Assembly (NCBI GenBank): GCA_041874725.1
Contig: CP097466.1
Location: 6,076,001-6,140,000, forward strand
Origin: Duganella sp. BuS-21
GTDB taxonomy: Bacteria > Pseudomonadota > Gammaproteobacteria > Burkholderiales > Burkholderiaceae_D
Direction: 5' to 3'
Length of the DNA stretch: 64,000 bases
In this document: positions 47,909 through 56,544 of the stretch, in pieces
How positions within the stretch are numbered: the first letter of the stretch is position 1
How the letters are laid out: the number at the start of each line of letters is the position of its first letter
The notes under the pieces: model-generated
What the model saw: the letters and a program-made list of their open reading frames with translations, nothing else
Told to the model about the DNA's origin: nothing
Databases searched by the model: none
Position numbers and translations under genes: made by a program

Positions 47909-48647
47909 GTTTGCTTCTCCATTTTTCGGCGGTTTCTTCAATGACCATGGCGGTCAGCATGCCGACCAGCACGGCCAGCAGCAAGCCCAGCTTGTAAGGC
48001 AGCCCGGCCGCCAGCACCGACACCGCACCCGCCACCAGCACACCGCACAGGGCCGGACGCCCGACCATCAGCGGAATCATCACGCAGATGATGGCCAGGG
48101 TACCGGCGAAACTCAGGCCCCACTCGGGCGGCACGGCGCTGCCGAGGAAAATTCCGGCGATCGAGCCGATCTGCCAGGACGCCCAGTTCGGATACAGCAG
48201 ACCTTTCAAATACGACAACTTGCCGACCTGCGGCGCCTCGGACGGGTATTTTTGCAGGAACAGGGCCACCGTCATGTCGCCGGCCACATAGCCCAGGGTC
48301 AGGCGCTGGCGCCACGGCAAGTGGGAAAAATGGGGCGCCAACAGGGCCGAGAAGATGACAAAGCGCAGATTGACCACCAGCGCGGTCAGGAAAATCACCC
48401 AGATCGGCGCATCGGCGGCGATCAGTGGCAAAGCGGCCAACTGGGCCGAGCCGGCAAATACCACCAGCGTCATGCCCAGCGCCTGCGGGATGCTCATGCC
48501 GGACTTGATCATGGCGATGCCGACCACCAGGCCCCAGGCGCCGATGCCGAACAGCGACGGCATGCCGGTTTTCAGGCCTGCGCGCCAGGAGGGTTCGTGG
48601 TGGGCCGCGACATTGGGCGCGGCGGCTGTACTGCTCGATTCAGTCAT
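47901..48647 (-). CDS. azlC: AzlC-family branched-chain amino-acid exporter large subunit
   Basis: A 248-residue permease with about seven helices. GLKTGMPSLFGIGAWGLVVG, VVFAGSAQLAALPLI, TALVVNLRFVIFSALLAPHF and YVAGDMTVALFLQKYP are AzlC motifs. It forms the main channel with AzlD. The ATG at 48647 was chosen over an upstream in-frame start (48674) on the basis of length; neither has a strong ribosome site. Divergent from the zinc-ribbon gene across 135 bases. Confidence 0.88.
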   Translation of the reverse strand: MTESSSTAAAPNVAAHHEPSWRAGLKTGMPSLFGIGAWGLVVGIAMIKSGMSIPQALGMTLVVFAGSAQLAALPLIAADAPIWVIFLTALVVNLRFVIFSALLAPHFSHLPWRQRLTLGYVAGDMTVALFLQKYPSEAPQVGKLSYLKGLLYPNWASWQIGSIAGIFLGSAVPPEWGLSFAGTLAIICVMIPLMVGRPALCGVLVAGAVSVLAAGLPYKLGLLLAVLVGMLTAMVIEETAEKWRSKRG

Positions 48648-48782
48648 CGGATGGGTGTGGCATTCCTGCCACATGGCGGGCTGGACCGGGGTTGTTGAGG
48701 CGCTATTTTACCGACGATTTTTGCTCCCTGCGCGAATCCGTTAAAATCGTGCTTTTCTCTCAGCCATCTGGAGCCACACGCA

Positions 48783-48977
48783 ATGACCACCCCAAACACC
48801 GCCAACGCCGTTGAACTCGATGGCAAGGACCTGCCGGCCCACTGCCCTAACCCAGCCATGCCGCTGTGGTCCTCGCATCCGCGCGTGTTCCTGGAATTCA
48901 TCCACGGCGAGGCCAAGTGCCCGTACTGCGGCACCGCCTACCGCCTGAAGCCGGGCACTGTCGTCGGCCACCACTAA
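48783..48977 (+). CDS. Small zinc-finger protein (CHCC / NDUFS6-like)
   Basis: A 64-residue protein with the CHCC-type zinc-binding pattern: a Cys in PAHCPNP, a His in SSHPRVFLE, and a Cys pair in AKCPYCGTAYRL. PRVFLEFIHGEAKCPYCG is typical of the small bacterial proteins related to mitochondrial complex I subunit NDUFS6. Its biochemical role in bacteria is not established. It is cytoplasmic and followed 16 bases later by the NTF2-like gene on the same strand. Confidence 0.88.
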   Translation: MTTPNTANAVELDGKDLPAHCPNPAMPLWSSHPRVFLEFIHGEAKCPYCGTAYRLKPGTVVGHH

Positions 48978-48993
48978 TCAGCACGCGCCCACT

Positions 48994-49416
48994 ATGCCAG
49001 CCAAGAAAGCGCACAACGGCAGCGCCGCCGAAACCGAAGCGGCCTTCTACGACGCACTCAACCGCGCTGACCTGGAGGCGCTGATGGCCCTGTGGGCCGA
49101 GGACGACGAGGTGGTCTGCGTGCATCCGGGCGGTCCGCGCCTGATCGGGCACGCGGCGATCCGCGCCTCCTGGAGCGCCATCCTCGAGCACGGCGGCCTG
49201 CACATCCAGCCGTCGCAACTGCACGAAACCCACACATTGATGAGCTCGGTCCACACGGTGGTCGAAGGCGGCACCGCCGCCAGCGGCGAGCCGGCGCACC
49301 TGCTGGCCACCAATGTCTACGCCAAAACGCCGCGCGGCTGGCGCATCGTGCTGCATCACGTATCGATCGCACCGGGCCCGGCGCCGGTCGACCCGAACGC
49401 CCAGATCCTGCACTAA
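48994..49416 (+). CDS. NTF2/SnoaL-like domain protein
   Basis: A 140-residue protein of the nuclear-transport-factor-2-like fold, ketosteroid isomerase/DUF4440 type. AAFYDALNRADLEALMALWAED forms the N-terminal helix, VCVHPGGPRLIGHAAIRASW is the strand region, and RGWRIVLHHVSIAPG is the closing strands. The conserved histidines suggest a ligand or metal pocket. No substrate can be named. It is in a plus-strand run with the zinc-finger protein and the YheT-like hydrolase. Confidence 0.85.
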   Translation: MPAKKAHNGSAAETEAAFYDALNRADLEALMALWAEDDEVVCVHPGGPRLIGHAAIRASWSAILEHGGLHIQPSQLHETHTLMSSVHTVVEGGTAASGEPAHLLATNVYAKTPRGWRIVLHHVSIAPGPAPVDPNAQILH

Positions 49417-49435
49417 GCACGCACTGAAGCCTGCC

Positions 49436-50398
49436 GTGAAGTACACCGCGCCATTCTGGTTGCCCACCGGGCACCTGCAAACCATTTATCCAGCACTGGC
49501 CATCAGCAGGCCGCCGGTGACATTCCGGCGCGAGCGCTGGGAGGCGCCGGACGGCGACTTCGTCGACCTCGACTTTGTCGACGGCCAGCCGGGCAAGCCC
49601 TTCGTGGTGCTGTTCCACGGATTGGAAGGCTCCTCCAACAGCCACTACGCGCGGGCGCTGATGGCCGCCCTGCAGGCGCGCGGCTGGTCGGGGGCGGTGC
49701 CGCATTTCCGTGGCTGCTCGGGCGAGGCCAACCGCGCGCCGCGCTTCTACCACTCGGGCGACGCCACCGAGATCGACTGGATCATCCGCCGCCTGCACGC
49801 GCAGCGCGCACAGATCGGCAACAACGGCGGCGGCAAATTCTACGCCACCGGCGTCTCGCTGGGCGGCAACGCCCTGCTGCGCTGGCTGGGCGAATCCCAG
49901 CACCGGGCCGAGTTCGTGGACGCCGCCTGCGCCGTCTCCGCGCCGCTGGACCTGGCGCAGGGCGGCGCCTCGCTGTCGAGCGGCTTCAACATGGTCTACA
50001 CCCGCATGTTCCTGCAAACGCTGAAGCCAAAATGCGTAGCCAAACTACAGCAATTTCCCGGCCTGTTCGACCTCGACGCCCTGCACGCCGCGCGCGACCT
50101 GTACGCCTTCGACAACATCGTCACTGCACCCTTGCACGGTTACCGCGACACGGAAGACTACTGGCACCGCGCCAGCGCCAAGCACGTGCTGACCGACATC
50201 ACCGTGCCCACCCTGGTGCTGAATGCGAAGAACGATCCCTTCCTGCCCGGCCGCCACCTGCCCCAACGTGCGGCCCCGCGCGTGGTATTGGATTATCCTG
50301 AGCAGGGCGGCCATGTCGGCTTTGCCGTCGGTCACATTCCGGGCAGCATCAACTGGCTGCCGCAACGCCTGATCCACTTCCTCGAACAACATGGATGA
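49436..50398 (+). CDS. YheT-like alpha/beta hydrolase
   Basis: A 320-residue hydrolase of the YheT/ABHD family (COG0429 type). The N-terminus is YTAPFWLPTGHLQTIYPAL, with FVVLFHGLEGSSNSHY (oxyanion region), VPHFRGCSGEANRAPRFYHSG, the nucleophile in TGVSLGGNALLRWLG, the acid in NAKNDPFLPG, and the histidine in EQGGHVGFAVG. It is probably a cytoplasmic esterase with unknown substrate. The start is a GTG at 49436 because the family N-terminus begins there; the longer in-frame ORF upstream overlaps the NTF2-like gene in another frame. It overlaps the next gene by eight bases. Confidence 0.85.
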   Translation: MKYTAPFWLPTGHLQTIYPALAISRPPVTFRRERWEAPDGDFVDLDFVDGQPGKPFVVLFHGLEGSSNSHYARALMAALQARGWSGAVPHFRGCSGEANRAPRFYHSGDATEIDWIIRRLHAQRAQIGNNGGGKFYATGVSLGGNALLRWLGESQHRAEFVDAACAVSAPLDLAQGGASLSSGFNMVYTRMFLQTLKPKCVAKLQQFPGLFDLDALHAARDLYAFDNIVTAPLHGYRDTEDYWHRASAKHVLTDITVPTLVLNAKNDPFLPGRHLPQRAAPRVVLDYPEQGGHVGFAVGHIPGSINWLPQRLIHFLEQHG

Positions 50399-50978
50399 CA
50401 TCGTCAAACAAGCCTTGGCCAAATGGCCCAACGTGCCGCACTGCTACGGCTGGCTGGCGCTCGATGCGCGCGGCAACTGGCGCATGCGCGACGAGCGCGC
50501 CCAGCACCTGAAGCTGCCGGGCGACAAGCTGACCAACGCCGCGCTGGTCGGCTTCATCACGCGCAACTACACGGTGGATGAGCGCGGCTGCTGGTTTTTC
50601 CAGAACGGTCCGCAGCGCGTGTATGTGGAACTGGAGGCGACGCCTTACATCGTGCGCACCGATCCATCGGCCGGCTGGCTGCTGCACACGGGCGCACCGC
50701 TGGGTCCGCTGGAAGCGGCATGGCTGACCGACGCCGGCGCACTGGTGCTGCGCAGCGGCGCCGTGGTGGCGCAACTGGACGACCGCGACTTCGCGCAGGT
50801 ACTGCCGCAGCTGCGCATGAACAAGGAAGCGGTGGAAGATGAAATTCTGCTGGCCTGGCTGGAAGGCCGCGCGGAAGGCGACCTGACGCTCGACGGCACG
50901 ACCGTGCGGCGCATCGGCGCCGGCGAGCTGCCGGCGCACTTCGGCTACGTCAGCGTAGCGTCGGCCCCTGCTGCATAG
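50391..50978 (+). CDS. Conserved beta-proteobacterial protein of unknown function
   Basis: A 195-residue soluble protein. The N-terminal half has a strongly patterned segment (WPNVPHCYGWLALDARGNWR, then ITRNYTVDERGCWFFQNGPQ) that I associate with a widespread Burkholderiales family without known role. The second half has balanced alpha/beta composition (LEAAWLTDAGALVLRSGAVV). No catalytic motif, signal peptide or membrane segment is visible. It overlaps the YheT-like hydrolase by eight bases, which suggests a shared operon, and ends convergent with bepA with a 29-base overlap. Confidence 0.75.
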   Translation: MDDIVKQALAKWPNVPHCYGWLALDARGNWRMRDERAQHLKLPGDKLTNAALVGFITRNYTVDERGCWFFQNGPQRVYVELEATPYIVRTDPSAGWLLHTGAPLGPLEAAWLTDAGALVLRSGAVVAQLDDRDFAQVLPQLRMNKEAVEDEILLAWLEGRAEGDLTLDGTTVRRIGAGELPAHFGYVSVASAPAA

Positions 50979-52668
50979 GATCGGTGCTCTTGCGCAGGCG
51001 ATCCAGCGGGCTGGTGTAGGGGTTGAGGCGGTTGTCGCTGTCGGTCTCGCTGCGTGACTTGAGCTCGGCCTTGAAGGCCGGGCGCGACTCCGCCAGATCC
51101 TTCTTGCCCTTGTCGCCCATCTCCTCGCGGCGACGGGCCTGCCATTCGCGCTCGCGGGCGTCGATCAGCGACTGGTCGTAGAACGAGGCATCGGGCGACT
51201 TGCGCGCCAGTCCCAGCTGATCGAGCGCCGACAGCGTGCCGCCCTGCAAGGCATACGACTCCGCCAGCGCGATATGCTGCAAGGCCAGCTTGCCCTGCTT
51301 GGCGTAGACGCGCGCCAGAATGTCGTAGCACTCAATGTCTTCACGGTACAACTGCACCTGTTCGCGCAAATAAACGGCGGCCTCTTCCAGTTTCTCGGCC
51401 GCCAGCAATGCCTCGCCATACTGGTGGGCAATGCCGCGCGACAGCGGGAAGGTCTGGCGCGCGGAGTCCGCCTCTTGCACGGCCTTGGCCAGCACCGCCT
51501 TGTTGTCCGTCTGCGCCAGCTTGAGCTCGATCGAGGTGGCGGCGAAGATCGCCTCGGCCTTGCTGCGCGGCGACGCGCCGAACACCCCGGCCGGCGGCGG
51601 GCGGTTGACGGTTTCGCGCGCCTTCTCCAGCCAGCTTTGGGCCGCCACCGCCTCGCCCTGCTTCATGTTCAGGAAAGCCAGGCCGTACTGGCCGGAGGCC
51701 TTCTGCTGCCAGCTATCCTGCAGAATCTGGCCCTGGAAGAACAGCTTGGTCTCGTTGTAGCCGCTCGACGTCTGATCCTGCAGCACGCGGGCGCGCGAGC
51801 GTACCAGATAAAAATCCAGGCTGTCGGAACGCTGCTTGTACGGCTGCTCGCGGATGCGCGCCTGGATGTCGGCGATACGCTCGGCCGGCAGCGGGTGTGT
51901 CAACAGCCAGGCCGGAACCAGGTCGCTGTAATTGCGCGTGGAAGCCTGCATTTGCTGGAAGAAGGCCACCATGCCCGAGGTATCGAAACCGGCCTCGCCC
52001 ATGATCTGGAAACCGATGCGGTCGGCCTCGCGCTCGGCGTCGCGGCCGAAGTTCAGCTGTCGCTGGATCGCCAGGCCCTGGCCGCCGAGGAACACGCCGA
52101 TGGCGGCGTCGCCACCCTGGCGCGACGCCAGCGCGGCCAGGATCATGGCCGCCAGCGGAATCAGCGCATCCTGCTTTTGCTGGCCGATGGAACGGGCGAT
52201 GTGACGCTGCACCACGTGGCCGATTTCGTGGCCCAGCACCGAGGCCAGCTCGGACTCGGTCTGCGCCTGCAGCAGCAGCCCGGAGTGGACCGCGATAAAG
52301 CCGCCCGGCAGCGCGAACGCATTCAGTTGCGGATCGCGCACCACGAAGAAGAAGTAATTGTAATTGGCGTCGCCGCGCGCGCCCGGACGGGCTTCGACCA
52401 GCGCGTTGCCGAAGGTATTCATGTACTCGAGGATGGGGCCATCGTCGAGATAATCGCGGTCGCGGCGGATGTCGCGCATGATTTCCTCGCCGATCTTGCG
52501 CTCCATCAGCGGGGACAAATCCTGGTTCTCGGTACCGCCCAACGCCGGCAGATTGGGGATCTTGGCAGGCGCGAGCACGTTCTGCGCCATCGCCATCGGC
52601 ATGGCGAGCAGCAGGGCGGTGGCGACGGCGCGCATGCGGCCGGAGTAGGAGGAGCGATTTGCTTTCAC
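50950..52668 (-). CDS. bepA: BepA-like periplasmic M48 metalloprotease with TPR domain
   Basis: A 572-residue exported protease. The signal peptide is at about 12-28 (AVATALLLAMPMAMA). The M48 zinc motif is HEIGHVVQRH with a downstream glutamate in READRIGFQIM. The N-terminal segment ILEYMNTFGNALV and FALPGGFIAVHSGLL are typical of BepA/YfgC. The C-terminal half (about 290-520) is helical with TPR-like repeats. It degrades misassembled outer-membrane proteins such as LptD, or assists their assembly. The start is GTG with no clear ribosome site; an ATG 33 bases downstream would also give a good signal peptide. It is longer than E. coli BepA (487). Confidence 0.88.
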   Translation of the reverse strand: MKANRSSYSGRMRAVATALLLAMPMAMAQNVLAPAKIPNLPALGGTENQDLSPLMERKIGEEIMRDIRRDRDYLDDGPILEYMNTFGNALVEARPGARGDANYNYFFFVVRDPQLNAFALPGGFIAVHSGLLLQAQTESELASVLGHEIGHVVQRHIARSIGQQKQDALIPLAAMILAALASRQGGDAAIGVFLGGQGLAIQRQLNFGRDAEREADRIGFQIMGEAGFDTSGMVAFFQQMQASTRNYSDLVPAWLLTHPLPAERIADIQARIREQPYKQRSDSLDFYLVRSRARVLQDQTSSGYNETKLFFQGQILQDSWQQKASGQYGLAFLNMKQGEAVAAQSWLEKARETVNRPPPAGVFGASPRSKAEAIFAATSIELKLAQTDNKAVLAKAVQEADSARQTFPLSRGIAHQYGEALLAAEKLEEAAVYLREQVQLYREDIECYDILARVYAKQGKLALQHIALAESYALQGGTLSALDQLGLARKSPDASFYDQSLIDAREREWQARRREEMGDKGKKDLAESRPAFKAELKSRSETDSDNRLNPYTSPLDRLRKSTDPMQQGPTLR

Positions 52669-52746
52669 GGTGATATGATACCCGCAACTCGGGCGCTACA
52701 GCATAGCGCCACATTATGAATCATTTTCCGCCATTGCCATATTGCC

Positions 52747-53232
52747 ATGACCACCGACCACCTGACCCATTTCGACGCCACCGGCCTAGCCCACATGGTG
52801 GATGTCGGCGCCAAAGCGGAAACCCACCGCATCGCGCTTGCCAGCGGCTCGATCCGCATGAAGCCGGAAACCCTGGCCATCATCATGGGCGGCACGGCCA
52901 AGAAAGGCGACGTGCTGGGCATCGCCCGCATCGCCGCCATCATGGCCTCCAAGCGCACCAGCGACCTGGTGCCGCTGTGCCATCCGCTGGCGCTGACGCG
53001 GGTGGCGGTGGACTTCGAAACCGACGTCGAGAATGCCAGCATCCACTGCAAGGCGCAGGTGGAAACCTACGGCAAGACCGGCGTGGAAATGGAAGCCCTC
53101 ACCGCCGTCCAGGTCGGCCTGCTGACCGTGTACGACATGTGCAAAGCCGTGGACCGGGGCATGGTCATGACCAATATCCGCGTCACCGAAAAACACGGCG
53201 GCAAGAGCGGCGACTGGAGCGAAACGAGCTAA
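52747..53232 (+). CDS. moaC: Cyclic pyranopterin monophosphate synthase
   Basis: A 161-residue enzyme. [34 protein letters not shown] and [13 protein letters not shown] carry the substrate-binding lysine and histidine residues. [22 protein letters not shown] and the C-terminal KHGGKSGDW are universal MoaC motifs. It converts 3',8-cyclo-7,8-dihydro-GTP to cPMP, the first molybdenum-cofactor intermediate. No other moa gene lies in the window. It is divergent from bepA across 78 bases and followed by a structured repeat element. Confidence 0.97.
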   Translation: MTTDHLTHFDATGLAHMVDVGAKAETHRIALASGSIRMKPETLAIIMGGTAKKGDVLGIARIAAIMASKRTSDLVPLCHPLALTRVAVDFETDVENASIHCKAQVETYGKTGVEMEALTAVQVGLLTVYDMCKAVDRGMVMTNIRVTEKHGGKSGDWSETS

Positions 53233-53556
53233 GTTCCATCGATCCGGCAATTCAGCAATTCGGGGTCAGCTCTGTCATTCGGACAGCCAACCCGATTGTT
53301 TGATCGATCTCAATACGTTAATTCAGGCATTTTCGCGTATTGATAAAGATCAAAGATCGCCTTTCGCTGTCCAAATGACAGAGCTGACCCCGATCCGGGG
53401 GCGCTGATGGCGATAGCAAAAAATGACCAATCCGCAATCTGTTGTATTGCCTGATTGTTACCCAAACTTGGCGGGTATATAATTAATGTCGCAGGAACAA
53501 TTTTTTTGACGGTCTTGTTTTCCGGGGCCACCTTGCGCACATCGAGAAAGAGTTGA
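53233..53556. other. 324-base intergenic region with the long palindromic element
   Basis: It holds the palindromic element at 53260-53393. The remainder before the PilZ gene is AT-richer, with TATAATTAAT at 53477-53486 as a possible -10 region. No protein-coding ORF is convincing; a minus-strand frame at 53310-53588 is interrupted by the repeat and lacks a ribosome site. Confidence 0.5.
53260..53393. repeat. GGGGTCAG palindromic element, copy 3 (28-bp arms, structured 78-nt centre)
   Basis: The arms at 53260-53287 and 53366-53393 pair with one mismatch and share GGGGTCAGCTCTGTCA with copy 1. The 78-base centre is itself co-axially palindromic: TTTGATC at 53299-53305 pairs with GATCAAA at 53348-53354, and CAATACG at 53311-53317 pairs with CGTATTG at 53336-53342. 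The whole 134-base element can fold as one interrupted hairpin. Confidence 0.85.
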
Positions 53557-54270
53557 ATGAGTAGCAACCCTCCGCCAAGCGAAGCCAAGACTCAGGAGTA
53601 CGAGTTCGAGCAGATGAATCTGCAAGTAGGCGGCAGAATTCAGTTCATCACGCACCGGACCATGAAGCCGATCCAGCACTTCTCGACCCTGATCGGCTGG
53701 GTCAAGGATGAGTACATGATCGTCAAGGTGCCGTTTGAGAACAACGCGCCGATCGCCCTCAATGAAGGCGATAAGCTGACGATCCGTGTGTTCTCCGGTG
53801 TGAACGTGTGCTCGTTCTCCTGCATGGTGCAGCGCGTGTTCCCGCGTCCCTTGTTCTATGCCCACCTGAGTTTCCCGGTTTCCATCCAGGGCACCAGCCT
53901 GCGCACGGCGATGCGCGTCAAGGTCGATATCCCGGCGCAGGTGACTTCGGCCTCCGGCACCAGCACCTCGGTGTTCCTGGTCAACCTGAGCGTGTCCGGC
54001 GCCCTGATCGAGTCGCCCAAGCAGTTGACCGCCGGCGATGACCAGGTGGGCCTGTCCTTCTACCTGATCGCCCAGCCCGGCAACCGCCAGGTGCGCGTCA
54101 ATCCGAACGCCACCATCCGCAACATCAACGTGGTCACGCCGGCCACCGGCGACAAGCCGCAGGTGTTCACCTACGGCGTGCAGTTCGTCGATCTCGATCC
54201 GGTCCACTACACGATGCTGCAAAACCTGACCTACGAAGCCCTGATCGCCGACCGCCAGAAGATCGTTTAA
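53557..54270 (+). CDS. YcgR-like PilZ cyclic-di-GMP receptor
   Basis: A 237-residue protein. The N-terminal YcgR-like domain (about 15-115) has LQVGGRIQFITH and FSTLIGWVKDEYMIVKVP. The C-terminal PilZ domain (about 118-230) carries RTAMR (R-x3-R) and NLSVSG (N-x-S-x2-G), the two ligand motifs for cyclic-di-GMP. It should bind the second messenger and adjust motility or surface behaviour. Type IV pili are a plausible output, since a pilin gene is the next gene on the opposite strand. An intrinsic terminator follows. Confidence 0.9.
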   Translation: MSSNPPPSEAKTQEYEFEQMNLQVGGRIQFITHRTMKPIQHFSTLIGWVKDEYMIVKVPFENNAPIALNEGDKLTIRVFSGVNVCSFSCMVQRVFPRPLFYAHLSFPVSIQGTSLRTAMRVKVDIPAQVTSASGTSTSVFLVNLSVSGALIESPKQLTAGDDQVGLSFYLIAQPGNRQVRVNPNATIRNINVVTPATGDKPQVFTYGVQFVDLDPVHYTMLQNLTYEALIADRQKIV

Positions 54271-54290
54271 GTTCAGGCCTTGATGATGCA

Positions 54291-54326
54291 AAAAAGCCCG
54301 GCGGGGTGACCCGCCGGGCTTTTTTT
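54291..54326. terminator. Bidirectional terminator between the PilZ gene and pilA
   Basis: Arms AGCCCGGCGGG (54295-54305) and CCCGCCGGGCT (54310-54320) surround the GTGA tetraloop. Poly-A precedes and poly-T follows, so it serves both convergent genes. Confidence 0.93.
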
Positions 54327-54351
54327 CATACAGACTTATGCGGTCGCTACA

Positions 54352-54828
54352 TCAAGGCACGCTGTTCTTGGTGATGGCGGCAGCGGCGGCCGTGTTGGTG
54401 ACCGTGGTGGCGATGGTCCAGGTGATGGACGATGCGCCGGCTGCCACTTTCGGGGTGTAGGTGATGGTCTTGCCGTCCATGCCGGAGCCGACGCCGGTGG
54501 CCAGGGTGGCGGTGATCACGCCGCCTGCTGCGACGGCAGCGCTGGCAACTTCCTTGGTGGCGGTAAAGGCGTTGGCCGCTGGGATGCCGCCGGCGCCGTT
54601 GGCGCAAGCCGTGGCGTCGCCGCCAGCTTCCTGGGCGCACAGCGCCACGGCGGTTTTCAGCGAGTCAACCGCCGACATCGCGTTGGCCGCTTTGGCCTTG
54701 GCGGTGTAGTCGCTGTACGCAGGAATCGCCACAGCGGCCAGGATACCGATAATCGCTACGACGATCATCAGTTCGATCAGGGTGAAACCAGCCTGTGCCT
54801 GTTTCTTCATCATTTTCATGGATTTCAT
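54352..54828 (-). CDS. pilA: Type IV pilin major-subunit type (PilA)
   Basis: A 158-residue prepilin. A positively charged leader ends at Gly14, followed by the mature N-terminus [20 protein letters not shown] with Phe+1 and Glu+5, which prepilin peptidase and methylase recognise. The rest is an Ala/Thr/Gly-rich pilin head with [20 protein letters not shown]. Only one cysteine pair is present, in [14 protein letters not shown], mid-protein rather than at the C-terminal D-loop. The ATG at 54828 follows AAGGAG. Expression is predicted from a sigma-54 promoter upstream. It assembles into type IV pili for twitching or attachment. Confidence 0.92.
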   Translation of the reverse strand: MKSMKMMKKQAQAGFTLIELMIVVAIIGILAAVAIPAYSDYTAKAKAANAMSAVDSLKTAVALCAQEAGGDATACANGAGGIPAANAFTATKEVASAAVAAGGVITATLATGVGSGMDGKTITYTPKVAAGASSITWTIATTVTNTAAAAAITKNSVP

Positions 54829-54878
54829 TTTGCGACTCCTTGGGTTAAACACGTTGTTGGGTGGTACACCTACCATAG

Positions 54879-54894
54879 TGCAATTGGTGTGCCA
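54879..54894 (-). promoter_or_regulatory. Sigma-54 promoter of pilA
   Basis: On the minus strand, TGGCACACCAATTGCA matches the -24/-12 consensus (TGGCAC-N5-TTGCA) with GG and GC separated by the required ten bases. Transcription should start near 54868, about 40 bases before the pilin ATG. RpoN with a PilR-type activator is expected. Confidence 0.88.
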
Positions 54895-54998
54895 GCCCGT
54901 TTTCGCCCAAATTTTCAGCAAAACCTGCGAGAAACTGCCGATTTTTGTCAGTCGGGACCGCCACTATTTGTCATCCCTGTCGCAACTGACAATTATTG

Positions 54999-55577
54999 TC
55001 AGGCAATACGGAACGCCATCTGGGTGCCGCCGAGGTCGATCACATCGCCATGGCTGAGACGCTCGGCCGCCTGCGGGTCCAGCGCCGTGCCGTTGAGCAG
55101 CGGCGCAAGTTCGCCTTCGGTATGGGTGATGGTGTAGAACTCCGGGTGGCGGTGGATGACCACCACCTGCACGCCGGCCCGGCCCAGCGTCGTCTGCGGC
55201 TTGGTCAGGGCGACGTGCTTGCCGGCGTTGTTGCCGTTCAGGATGGAGATCTCGGCCAGCACCGGCTGCGCGGCGGCCAGCGGACGGATGCCGTCGGCCA
55301 CGAACTCCAGCTGGAACTTGGCCATTTTGATCACATCCTGATGCTGCAGGAAGTGTTTGCCGATGCGGTGGCTGTTCACGAAGGTACCGTTGGTGCTGTG
55401 CAGGTCTTCCAGGAAGGAGTCGTCGAGGATGGTGACGATGGCCGCATGTTCGCCGCTGACGGCCGGGTGCGCTAGCACGATGTCATTGCGCGGGTGGCGG
55501 CCGAGCGTCATGCGCTCTTTGCTCAGTTGTATTTGCTGCTCTAGCTGTCCATTGCGCGAGATGATGAGCTTGGCCAA
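54999..55577 (-). CDS. FHA-domain protein with a second degenerate FHA repeat
   Basis: A 192-residue protein. The N-terminal FHA domain (about 1-95) has the phosphothreonine-binding residues in MTLGRHPRNDI, VSGEHAAI, and HSTNGTFVNSH. The second half (about 105-190) repeats the pattern in weakened form: TTLGRAGVQ, LAPLLNGTALD, LSHGDVIDLG, with the Ser-x2-His part lost. The start is TTG at 55577, preceded by GGAG eight bases away. It probably reads a Ser/Thr phosphorylation signal. No kinase gene is adjacent. It lies upstream of pilA and downstream of sucD, on the same strand as both. Confidence 0.85.
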   Translation of the reverse strand: MAKLIISRNGQLEQQIQLSKERMTLGRHPRNDIVLAHPAVSGEHAAIVTILDDSFLEDLHSTNGTFVNSHRIGKHFLQHQDVIKMAKFQLEFVADGIRPLAAAQPVLAEISILNGNNAGKHVALTKPQTTLGRAGVQVVVIHRHPEFYTITHTEGELAPLLNGTALDPQAAERLSHGDVIDLGGTQMAFRIA

Positions 55578-55589
55578 TCGGCGGTCTCC

Positions 55590-55621
55590 AAAAGATAAAG
55601 GGGAGCACGAGGCTCCCCTTT
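55590..55621 (-). terminator. Intrinsic terminator after sucCD
   Basis: Arms AAAGGGGAGC (55597-55606) and GCTCCCCTTT (55612-55621) pair around ACGAG. On the minus strand the hairpin is followed by a T-rich tail (TTTATCTTTT). It ends the sucCD transcript before the FHA gene. Confidence 0.88.
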
Positions 55622-55649
55622 ATTATTCCACATTCCAGCAGCTGTTAAA

Positions 55650-56531
55650 TTACAGCATGGCTTTCAGCAGACGCGCCATTTCCGACGGGTTCTTGGTGGC
55701 TTTGATGCCGCACTCTTCCATGATGTCCAGCTTGGCTTGTGCGGTGTCCGCGCCGCCCGAGATCAGCGCGCCGGCGTGGCCCATGCGCTTGCCTGGAGGA
55801 GCGGTAACGCCGGCGATGAAGCCCACCACCGGTTTCTTCATATTGTCTTTGACCCAACGTGCGGCATTGGCTTCGTCCGGACCGCCGATTTCGCCGATCA
55901 TGATGACCGCATCGGTCTCAGGATCTTCGTTGAACATGCGCATCACGTCGATGTGCTTCAGACCGTTGATCGGGTCGCCGCCGATACCAACTGCCGACGA
56001 TTGGCCCAGGCCCAGTGCGGTCAGCTGACCGACTGCTTCGTAGGTCAGGGTGCCCGAACGCGACACCACGCCGATACGGCCCTTGCGATGGATGTGACCT
56101 GGCATGATGCCGATCTTGATTTCGTCAGGGGTGATCAGGCCTGGGCAGTTAGGCCCCAGCAGCAGGGTTTTCGAGCCGGCTTTGGCCATGCGGTCCTTCA
56201 GGGCCATCATGTCGCGGACTGGAATGCCTTCGGTGATGCAAATCGCCAGTTCCAGTTCGGCTTCAACAGCTTCCCAGATCGCGGCGGCGGCGCCGGCTGG
56301 CGGCACGTAGATCACCGACACGGTGGCGCCGGTGTTCGATGCAGCTTCTTTCACCGAACCGAAAATTGGAATGCCTTCGAAATCTTCGCCGGCTTTCTTC
56401 GGGTTCACGCCAGCGACGAAGGCATTTTTGCCGTTCGCGTATTCGCGGCACATGCGGGTGTGGAACTGACCGGTTTTGCCGGTGATACCCTGGGTGATGA
56501 CTTTGGTGTCTTTGTTGATCAGAATAGACAT
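55650..56531 (-). CDS. sucD: Succinyl-CoA synthetase alpha subunit
   Basis: A 293-residue subunit. The CoA-binding Rossmann segment is [30 protein letters not shown] and [10 protein letters not shown] are nucleotide-binding and family motifs. The active-site phosphohistidine region is [19 protein letters not shown]. It pairs with SucC to convert succinyl-CoA to succinate with ATP or GTP formation in the citric acid cycle. It lies 13 bases after sucC and is followed by a terminator. Confidence 0.97.
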   Translation of the reverse strand: MSILINKDTKVITQGITGKTGQFHTRMCREYANGKNAFVAGVNPKKAGEDFEGIPIFGSVKEAASNTGATVSVIYVPPAGAAAAIWEAVEAELELAICITEGIPVRDMMALKDRMAKAGSKTLLLGPNCPGLITPDEIKIGIMPGHIHRKGRIGVVSRSGTLTYEAVGQLTALGLGQSSAVGIGGDPINGLKHIDVMRMFNEDPETDAVIMIGEIGGPDEANAARWVKDNMKKPVVGFIAGVTAPPGKRMGHAGALISGGADTAQAKLDIMEECGIKATKNPSEMARLLKAML

Positions 56532-56544
56532 ATCGGTTCCTTAA

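Noticed and set aside
53310..53588. Minus-strand ORF overlapping the long palindromic element
   Set aside because: It spans the repeat and the PilZ promoter, has no ribosome site, and its sequence reflects the palindrome.
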